Below, one piece after another: positions 1 through 5,037 of a stretch of DNA of 7,413 bases. The position numbers were made by a program, and so were the translations under genes. Position 1 is the stretch's first letter, and every line of letters begins with the position of its first letter. A model generated the notes under the pieces. It did not search any database. It saw only the letters and a program-made list of their open reading frames with translations, and was not told the origin of the DNA. The DNA lies in the NCBI GenBank assembly GCA_026196445.1, contig JAPHTE010000015.1, positions 1 through 7,413 on the forward strand, read 5' to 3'. This DNA is from Lysobacterales bacterium. GTDB lineage: Bacteria > Pseudomonadota > Gammaproteobacteria > Xanthomonadales > SZUA-36.

Positions 1-657
1 GATGATGCGCCGCGTCATTTAGGGTCGGCGATCATGATTTCGATTGCGTTGACAACCCTGATTTATATCCTCGTGTCGACCGTCAGTGTGGGCAACCTGT
101 TACCTGAAGAGATCACCCGTTACAAAGAATATGCGCTGGCAGTCGCGGCAAAACCATTTCTCGGACAGGCCGGGTTCCTGCTGATCGGTCTCGGCGCGTT
201 GCTATCAACGGCATCAGCGATCAACGCCACCCTCTTCAGTACGGCCAGGCTGGGGTCGGTCATGGCAAAGGACAAAGCATTGCCGGAACTGTTTTCACAT
301 AAGGAGAGGACCAAGGACATTCCATTCGTCAGCCTCATTACGATTTCGGTGATAGCGGTCCTGTTCGTGAACACTGTGGACCTGACCATCATCTCTTCGT
401 TTGCCAGCTCCACGTTCTTATTAGTGTTCAGCACCATCAACCTGGCCGCCTTCCGGTTGCGGCACACCATCAAAATCCACCCGATGTTACCGCTGCTGGC
501 CTTGTTCGCCTGTCTCCTGTCCTGGTGCGTGCTGATCGTCTACCTGTACAAAACCACGCCCCAGGGCCTGGTCTGGATATTTGGCGCCTATGTAGCGATT
601 GCCCTGGCTGAGTTGGTGTTCAGCAAACGAAGACTATTCCGTTCCTATATCACCTAA
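1..657 (+). CDS. APC-superfamily amino acid permease, C-terminal half (5' end outside window)
   Basis: This is an inner-membrane transporter that probably moves an amino acid or polyamine by proton symport or exchange. The reading frame is open to the left edge of the window: the codons before the ATG at 34 read DDAPRHLGSAIMIS, which matches the conserved cytoplasmic stretch before a mid-protein helix in this family (an acidic-Pro-Arg motif followed by AI-x-IS). The ATG at 34 is therefore an internal Met, and the gene is cut by the window. The 218 visible residues contain about six hydrophobic helices, the number expected for helices 7-12 of a 12-helix APC fold. The segment NATLFSTARLGSVMAKDKALP matches the family pattern of N, then R, then MA-x-D-x-x-LP in the helix 8 region. 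It ends at TAA 655-657. Substrate cannot be told from this half. No terminator with a T-tract follows. Confidence 0.88.
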   Translation, partial: DDAPRHLGSAIMISIALTTLIYILVSTVSVGNLLPEEITRYKEYALAVAAKPFLGQAGFLLIGLGALLSTASAINATLFSTARLGSVMAKDKALPELFSHKERTKDIPFVSLITISVIAVLFVNTVDLTIISSFASSTFLLVFSTINLAAFRLRHTIKIHPMLPLLALFACLLSWCVLIVYLYKTTPQGLVWIFGAYVAIALAELVFSKRRLFRSYIT

Positions 658-811
658 ATACTTAAATCCCCTGAAGGTGGAATAGTGCGTCAACGTTACG
701 GCTGTTCCTGACCGGTTACGGCTATTTGGTCAGCAAGGATTTGACCCGATTCAATAACTGCTTCCTGGTGGAAAGCAGAAGTTCATTAGGCGCGAATATC
801 AACTAAACGAA

Positions 812-858
812 GGACTGCGAACGGCCAGTAGCAGTCCGACGCGTAATTGGGAAGCGTC
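812..858. repeat. Two abutting inverted repeats (tandem hairpins)
   Basis: The first hairpin has perfect 7-base arms GGACTGC (812-818) and GCAGTCC (831-837) around a 12-base loop. The second starts at the very next base, with perfect 5-base arms GACGC (838-842) and GCGTC (854-858) around 11 bases. There is no T-tract after either, so a classical Rho-independent terminator of the permease gene is not supported. They may be part of a permease 3' untranslated region, or operators. Either arm pair alone could occur by chance in a gap this long; the abutting arrangement is what makes them worth listing. Confidence 0.35.
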
Positions 859-922
859 TCGCAAGGCGGTTTCGATTCAGTTGATGAAGACAAGCAATCC
901 GGACTTGAATAATTTGGAAGTA

Positions 923-945
923 AACCTGAGAGCTGTCGTCAGGTT
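923..945. promoter_or_regulatory. Inverted repeat, candidate operator upstream of the receptor gene
   Basis: Perfect 7-base arms AACCTGA (923-929) and TCAGGTT (939-945) are separated by 9 bases, so the arm centres are 16 bases apart. The right arm touches the candidate -35 box at 944-949, a position where a bound repressor or activator would affect transcription. One 7-base repeat of this kind is expected by chance roughly once in a gap of this length, so the position is the main argument. Confidence 0.3.
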
Positions 946-974
946 CAGTCAATTCCAAGAGATTTCTGTATACT
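944..974 (+). promoter_or_regulatory. Candidate sigma-70 promoter for the TonB-dependent receptor gene
   Basis: The -10 candidate is TATACT at 969-974 (5 of 6 matches to TATAAT). It is preceded by TG, but without the single-base gap of a true extended -10. The -35 candidate TTCAGT (944-949) is weak (3 of 6) and sits at a long 19-base spacing, which would suit an activator-dependent promoter. The predicted start is near 981, giving a leader of about 230 bases before the receptor ATG. Confidence 0.28.
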
Positions 975-985
975 GCCTGTGTATG

Positions 986-1018
986 ACAACCCTCGAATCA
1001 TGACGATTCATGGGTTGT
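986..1018 (+). promoter_or_regulatory. Stem-loop at the predicted 5' end of the receptor mRNA
   Basis: The outer arms ACAACCC (986-992) and GGGTTGT (1012-1018) are perfectly complementary over 7 bases. After a symmetric 2x2 internal loop (993-994 and 1010-1011), the inner arms GAATC (995-999) and GATTC (1005-1009) pair over 5 bases around the loop ATGAC. That gives 12 pairs out of 14 positions. If transcription starts near 981, this would be the first structure in the message and could protect the 5' end or form part of a regulatory leader. As DNA it could equally be an operator just downstream of the promoter. Confidence 0.42.
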
Positions 1019-1081
1019 TGGGGAGGTAAGCATGTCGGGGTAAATCCGGTTTCTAGCTGCCGTGGCTTCCCTCATTTCCTC

Positions 1082-1112
1082 GTTCTGTGTGCCACACAGG
1101 ACAACTCTGTCC
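1082..1112 (+). promoter_or_regulatory. 21-base near-palindrome overlapping a second, competing hairpin in the receptor leader
   Basis: Element A (1082-1102) is centred on C1092. CTGTGTG (1085-1091) mirrors CACACAG (1093-1099) perfectly, and GT (1082-1083) pairs with AC (1101-1102) across one T-G wobble. Element B has GGACA (1099-1103) pairing with TGTCC (1108-1112) around the 4-base loop ACTC. Bases 1099-1102 belong to both, so in RNA the two stems cannot form together, which is the layout of a switch or attenuator. In DNA, A alone has the form of a dimeric regulator's operator. Which reading applies is unresolved. Confidence 0.4.
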
Positions 1113-1161
1113 GTGACCAGCCTGAAAACCAAGAATCCGAGAGTGGTGTTTTAGCCAATTC

Positions 1162-1181
1162 TGGCATGCACACCTGCGCCA
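1162..1181 (+). promoter_or_regulatory. Short hairpin close upstream of the receptor ribosome binding site
   Basis: TGGC (1162-1165) pairs with GCCA (1178-1181), and GCA (1168-1170) pairs with TGC (1175-1177) around the loop CACC, with a 2-base bulge at 1166-1167. It ends 17 bases before the AGGAG ribosome binding site, which it leaves exposed. It is a minor element that adds to the impression of a folded leader. Confidence 0.25.
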
Positions 1182-1198
1182 TACCAAACCGGGTGAAC

Positions 1199-1203
1199 AG
1201 GAG
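1199..1203 (+). promoter_or_regulatory. Ribosome binding site of the receptor gene
   Basis: AGGAG lies 8 bases before the ATG at 1212. It fixes this start over other candidates and argues against the overlapping small ORF 1010-1222. Confidence 0.8.
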
Positions 1204-1211
1204 TTACCAGA

Positions 1212-4112
1212 ATGAAACCTGATAGACAACTGAGTCTTGCCGTCTTTGCTGCCCTTGGACTGACAGGTTTCGTTGCTGTCCCCTCAATTGCCCAAGTCGA
1301 GCCATCACTTAACGACGCTGAAATGATTCTGGAAGAAGTGATCGTGACCGGTACACGCATCATCAGTGAGAATGGTCACGGACAAACCAGCCCGGTTACC
1401 GTTATCAGCATGGACGAAGTCAACGCCTTTGGCTATACGCGTGTCGAAGAATTCCTGAACACCCTGCCACAGATTGACGTCCACAATAGCTCGTTCGACA
1501 GTAACGGTGCATCGGGAACAGCTTCTCTGAATCTGCGCGGCCTCGGTGCCAAGAGGAACCTGGTTCTAATCAATGGCCGTCGCATGCAGCCCGGTGGGGT
1601 TTTCGCGTATGAACCGGACGTCAACCAGATTCCGGCACAAATGATCGAACGGGTGGAAGTGCTGACCGGAGGCGCTTCGGCAACCTATGGAACCGATGCA
1701 GTTGCCGGTGTAGTTAATTTTATTACGCGCAGGGTGAACGGGTTCGAGATCAACGCCGGCATCAGTGCTTATCAGCACGATAACCAGAATACCTACATAC
1801 AAGGTTTGATGGACGAAAAGGGTTTCGAGTACCCCACCGGCAGTACAGGCTTCGATGGCAAAGCACACAACGTCAGTATCGTTATTGGCAGAGATTTTGC
1901 CAGTGACCGCGGTAACGCGACCGCGTACGTAATCTGGCGGAAGAACGATGCATTGCTGCAAGGAAGCCGCGATTATTCGAACTGCGCCTTGAATGGTAAA
2001 GGTACTGCTTGCGGGGGATCATATTTCGCGGCACCGGTTCCGAATTTCTTTATTGCACCAATAACCGAAGATGGCTGGGGTCCTTACGGTTACGACTACT
2101 CCCAGGAACAACTATTAATATTACAACCCGACAGTTCACTGGCGGTGGACCCCAGATGGGGACCTCCTTGGTGGGGTTCAAGCAACCTCTATAACTATGC
2201 CCCAGTCAACTACTACATGCGCCCGGATGAGCGCTGGTCACTTGGCGCTTTCGTGGATTATGAAATCAACCAACACGCCGTGGCCTATCTTGAAACCATG
2301 GGCTTTAACGATCGATCCAATGCCCAGATCGCCGAATCGGGTACATTCATGGACGAGGTCTATCCACTGAAACTTAGTAACGCCTATTTTCCGGAGAGCT
2401 TCAGACAGTCGCTTGAGGAACTCTGGCCGGGCGTTAACGACTTTGGAATCTTTATAGGCAAGCGGAATAACGAAGGTGGTCCACGAATAGACCAATTTGA
2501 ACATGCCAGTTTTCGTATCGTTACCGGCCTCCGGGGGTCAATTACAGATGACTGGAACTACGATGTCTCGTATCTGTATGCGCAGACGGATTCATCCTCC
2601 ACTTACCTGAACGATTTTTTAGCACCCAAGATCGCCACCGCGGTAGACTCCAGGCTTTGCGAGCCCGATCCAGACTGCATCCCGTATGAAGTGTTCACCT
2701 ACCAGGGGGTAAGTAAAGAAGCGGCCGACAGCCTTTCGGGGATCGGAAAGGGCAAGGCCAATACAACGACCAGCGTTTTACAGACTTACGTCACCGGCAC
2801 TGCACCCTGGGGTTTGTCTGCCGGCAACATCATGGCGGTGGCCGGCTTTGAGTACCGCAGGGTGGAAGTCGAGAGAATTTCAAACGAGATCTACGAACAA
2901 GGCCTGCTTTTGGGACACGACTTGGCTGTGAAGAATATAACGGGCGGTTACTCTGTAAATGAACTTTTTTTAGAGACCAATATTCCTCTGTTGGCAGACT
3001 TGGCATTTGCTCGTAACATGACACTCGATCTCGCCTACCGCCGGTCGGATTACAGCGCTTCCGGTCAAAATAACACTTACCGCGTTGGCCTGGACTGGCA
3101 GGTGCTGGACTGGCTACGAGCCCGCACCGGATTTAACCACGCCGTGCGTACACCGAATATCGCGGAACTTTACTCTCCTCAACAAATTGGCGTTTTCAAC
3201 GGGGCCGACCTCTGCGAAGGTGCTGTGCCAGTCTATAGCTTTGAAGAATGTACCCGCACCGGTGTCACTGCCCAGCAGTACGGCCATATAGGTGCCGTAC
3301 CCTATGAAGACTGGGGCCATAACGCGTTGTACGGCGGCAACCCGGAACTCGACCCGGAGGCGGCGGACACCTTCACCGTGGGCCTGGTTTTCGATATAGG
3401 TGATTCCATGCAGTTGTCTGTTGACTACTGGGATATAAGGGTTGAGGACGTCATTGAGTGCATGGAGCCGGCGATAGCTCTTGAGCAATGCGCACTGTAT
3501 GACCGTTTATGTGACCTGGTCCACCGCGCACCCGGCAGTGGCAGCCTGTGGCGTAGCGATGATGGTTACGTTGTTGGCATTGATTGGAACCTGGGTGACG
3601 CGCATTACCGCGGTGTCGATACGGTGTGGACTTGGTCGCCGGGCGACCACTGGCAACTTGACCTGGTTGGCAGCTACTACCTGAAAAGACAACAAACCGC
3701 CATACCCAAAAACCCGGAAACAACATGGGACTGCGCCGGCCTGGCCAGATCGGACTGGGGAGGGGAAACACAAGCCTGCGACCCAACGCCAAAATGGCGC
3801 CACACTGCATCGGTCACCTATGACTCGAACAGTTTCTGGTCTGTGACCGGCAGGTGGCGCTATTTCAGTAAGGTTACCTATGACGGTGATTTGGATGAGA
3901 TCGCCGCCGATAATCTGGGAGCACAGGGCTACTTCGACTTGAGCACTGTTTTGAGGTTCATGAACACGCACGACCTAACCCTGGGTGTCAACAATGCTCT
4001 GGACGAAGAACCCCCGATGGTCGGCGGCTCACTGAGTGACAATGCCAACTCTATCAACAACTACGACCTGCTGGGCCGGTTCCTGTTTGCAAACCTGACC
4101 TTGCGCTGGTAA
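1212..4112 (+). CDS. TonB-dependent outer-membrane receptor
   Basis: This is an outer-membrane active transporter energised by TonB-ExbB-ExbD. Residues 1-27 form a signal peptide with a likely cleavage after SIA. The TonB box is EEVIVTG (41-47). The plug domain spans about 55-175 and shows the family landmarks LNLRGLG (106-112), LVLINGRR (117-124) and the ERVEVLTGGASATYGTDA segment (from 146) leading into VVNFIT. The rest is a 22-strand-type beta barrel, closing with an aromatic-rich last strand that ends LTLRW, the terminal aromatic read by the BAM machinery. At 966 residues it is complete and of normal length. Eleven cysteines occur only in the barrel region and cluster (258/267, 483/489, 668/680, 750/760/767, 841/856), suggesting disulfide-tied loops. 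The substrate cannot be deduced: siderophore, peptide, glycan and other substrates all remain possible. There is no N-terminal signalling domain, so it is not a FecA-type transducer. Confidence 0.95.
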   Translation: MKPDRQLSLAVFAALGLTGFVAVPSIAQVEPSLNDAEMILEEVIVTGTRIISENGHGQTSPVTVISMDEVNAFGYTRVEEFLNTLPQIDVHNSSFDSNGASGTASLNLRGLGAKRNLVLINGRRMQPGGVFAYEPDVNQIPAQMIERVEVLTGGASATYGTDAVAGVVNFITRRVNGFEINAGISAYQHDNQNTYIQGLMDEKGFEYPTGSTGFDGKAHNVSIVIGRDFASDRGNATAYVIWRKNDALLQGSRDYSNCALNGKGTACGGSYFAAPVPNFFIAPITEDGWGPYGYDYSQEQLLILQPDSSLAVDPRWGPPWWGSSNLYNYAPVNYYMRPDERWSLGAFVDYEINQHAVAYLETMGFNDRSNAQIAESGTFMDEVYPLKLSNAYFPESFRQSLEELWPGVNDFGIFIGKRNNEGGPRIDQFEHASFRIVTGLRGSITDDWNYDVSYLYAQTDSSSTYLNDFLAPKIATAVDSRLCEPDPDCIPYEVFTYQGVSKEAADSLSGIGKGKANTTTSVLQTYVTGTAPWGLSAGNIMAVAGFEYRRVEVERISNEIYEQGLLLGHDLAVKNITGGYSVNELFLETNIPLLADLAFARNMTLDLAYRRSDYSASGQNNTYRVGLDWQVLDWLRARTGFNHAVRTPNIAELYSPQQIGVFNGADLCEGAVPVYSFEECTRTGVTAQQYGHIGAVPYEDWGHNALYGGNPELDPEAADTFTVGLVFDIGDSMQLSVDYWDIRVEDVIECMEPAIALEQCALYDRLCDLVHRAPGSGSLWRSDDGYVVGIDWNLGDAHYRGVDTVWTWSPGDHWQLDLVGSYYLKRQQTAIPKNPETTWDCAGLARSDWGGETQACDPTPKWRHTASVTYDSNSFWSVTGRWRYFSKVTYDGDLDEIAADNLGAQGYFDLSTVLRFMNTHDLTLGVNNALDEEPPMVGGSLSDNANSINNYDLLGRFLFANLTLRW

Positions 4113-4306
4113 TGGAATTAAAAATGCTCGCTGGCCGGCACGCTCTGACCTGAACGAATCTTGGCCGAGTGCAGTTATTCATATAGCTGAAATTCACACC
4201 TGATTAACGGCTGCTCTATGTAACAAAGCGGTCACAAGACAAAGACAATTCTCGGCGACGTTTATAGCAAATAAACAGCCAGGAGCGAACCTCTCATTCA
4301 TCAATA
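4113..4306. other. Non-coding gap downstream of the receptor gene
   Basis: No gene is visible. The only local structure I find is a small AT-rich hairpin with GTTTAT (4260-4265) and ATAAAC (4271-4276) around 5 bases. It has no T-tract. The receptor gene has no clear terminator of its own before the shared hairpin at 4307-4336. Confidence 0.5.
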
Positions 4307-4336
4307 GAAGAAGCCCCGCCGGTGGCGGGGATCTTC
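4307..4336 (-). terminator. Rho-independent terminator of the secreted-protein gene, possibly bidirectional
   Basis: CCCCGCC (4314-4320) and GGCGGGG (4324-4330) form a perfect 7-base GC stem with a 3-base loop. Flanking GAAG (4307-4310) and CTTC (4333-4336) can extend it across a small internal loop. Read on the minus strand, the stem begins about 40 bases after the stop codon at 4371 and is followed by CTTCTTCTATT, a pyrimidine-rich tail typical of an intrinsic terminator. On the plus strand the tail is CAAACAAAA, with no T-tract, so termination of the receptor message here is less sure. Confidence 0.75.
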
Positions 4337-4370
4337 CAAACAAAATGTTTCCTTCGAGCCAAAATTTATC

Positions 4371-4865
4371 TTATTCAAAAAACTCGCAGAGGGCTTCGAA
4401 ATCACCAAAGTTCCAGTCGTGTTGCTTGCCGGCACTGAAAATCAAATCCCAGCCGTCATCCACGTTGTACACAAGTCTGCCGACATCCATGAACAAGGAC
4501 CCATACCCGGGCACCATAATAGCAGTAGCTTTTCCTTGCTGTGTCCAAAGCTCATCGCCATTCTCATCAAAAGAAACCAGCCCAGATATTTGCGCTTTTC
4601 CAGAGAGACGAACACCCTCGGGATCGTCGTCACGATAAAGTTCATCATACGCTTGGATGACTATCTGCGTCCTTGCGAAGTTACCATCTTTATCAAAGAA
4701 GGTCTTGATGTCACCAAACTCCATAACGTCATCCATGACGCTAAAATCTCCGCAATCGACAATTTCAATCGTATACGCATCTTCATATGCGTCGAGGTTT
4801 GGCTTGGCTGCCTGAACAGGCAGAGATACCAACAACAGTGCAAGCAGCAATAGTAAGTGTTTCAT
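4371..4865 (-). CDS. Small secreted acidic protein of unknown function
   Basis: It encodes 164 residues. The chosen ATG (4863-4865) has GGAG six bases upstream and begins a textbook signal peptide, MKHLLLLLALLLVSLPVQA, cleaved after residue 19 or 20. A longer reading from 4925 adds 20 residues ahead of the signal and lacks a comparable ribosome site. No lipobox cysteine is present, so the protein should be periplasmic or exported rather than a lipoprotein. The mature part of about 145 residues looks beta-rich and acidic. Its marks are DCGDF (37-41), FFDKDGN (56-62), a YRDDDPEGV segment (77-85), ELWTQQGKA (105-113), VPGYG (118-122) and HDWN (149-152). Its only two cysteines, C38 and C160, bracket the domain and could form a disulfide. 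I do not recognise a named family. It sits divergently from the regulator gene and has its own terminator. Confidence 0.82.
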   Translation of the reverse strand: MKHLLLLLALLLVSLPVQAAKPNLDAYEDAYTIEIVDCGDFSVMDDVMEFGDIKTFFDKDGNFARTQIVIQAYDELYRDDDPEGVRLSGKAQISGLVSFDENGDELWTQQGKATAIMVPGYGSLFMDVGRLVYNVDDGWDLIFSAGKQHDWNFGDFEALCEFFE

Positions 4866-4896
4866 GATTAGCTCCATATTTATTTGACGCGGTTGT

Positions 4897-4925
4897 AAAC
4901 TAGCACCCAGCCAGCCCGATGACAT
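4897..4925 (-). promoter_or_regulatory. Candidate promoter for the secreted-protein gene
   Basis: Read on the minus strand, ATGTCA (4920-4925, 4 of 6 matches to TTGACA) is followed after 17 bases by TAGTTT (4897-4902), which is preceded by TGC (4903-4905), an extended -10 arrangement. The start would fall near 4890, leaving about 25 bases before the ATG at 4865. The A/T-rich stretch just beyond (4928-4945, including GAAAA and TTTTC as inverted arms) could act as an UP element. Confidence 0.35.
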
Positions 4926-4994
4926 GAGAAAAAAACGATTTTCTTACGAGATCCCATGAGCCTTTGATGTGGCCAATGACGGCAGCGGATTTTT

Positions 4995-5010
4995 GATAAG
5001 ATGGGTTATC
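4995..5010. promoter_or_regulatory. Short inverted repeat upstream of the regulator start, possible autoregulatory site
   Basis: GATAA (4995-4999) and TTATC (5006-5010) mirror each other across 6 bases, 28 bases before the preferred ATG at 5038. TTGATA at 4993-4998 inside it resembles a -35 box, but I see no good -10 at the right distance. Arms of 5 bases are weak evidence. The position between two divergent genes is the reason for listing it. Confidence 0.2.
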
Positions 5011-5037
5011 GGGTCATTTAGACGGGACTACACAAAA

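Larger units (their letters stand above)
658..1211. other. 554-base non-coding region rich in inverted repeats
   Basis: No convincing gene lies here. The only open frame of any size (1010-1222) is an unsupported 70-residue ORF that runs into the receptor start. What the region does hold is a set of inverted repeats at 708-733, 812-837, 838-858, 923-945, 986-1018, 1082-1102, 1099-1112 and 1162-1181, plus a 9-base direct repeat (GTTACGGCT at 695-703 and 715-723, 20 bases apart). The part from about 980 onward would be the untranslated leader of the receptor gene if the candidate promoter at 944-974 is right. Confidence 0.7.

Noticed and set aside
658..811. Possible decayed gene remnant after the permease
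   Set aside because: The frames I read through here stop early, and the short open stretches (for example around 686-748) resemble nothing I recognise.
1010..1222. A 70-residue plus-strand ORF (starts MGCWGGKHVG) just before the receptor gene
   Set aside because: It has no good ribosome site, its composition is not protein-like, it overlaps the well-supported receptor start in another frame, and it lies in the structured leader. A leader-peptide role cannot be excluded but has no positive support.
3114..3971. Long minus-strand ORFs (119 to 154 residues) inside the receptor gene
   Set aside because: Their sequence is rich in Arg, Pro and Cys without domain features, as expected from reading the antisense of a beta-barrel gene.
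4345..4853. Plus-strand ORFs of 97 and 144 residues opposite the secreted-protein gene
   Set aside because: They are antisense shadows. The minus-strand frame has a ribosome site, a clean signal peptide and a terminator, while these have none and run across the hydrophobic signal region as nonsense.
4923..4960. Direct repeat CATGAG (4923-4928 and 4955-4960) and ACGA pair (4935-4938 and 4946-4949) as binding sites for the winged-helix regulator
   Set aside because: The repeats are only 6 and 4 bases long. The 11-base spacing of the ACGA pair suits OmpR-type binding, but matches this short are expected by chance.
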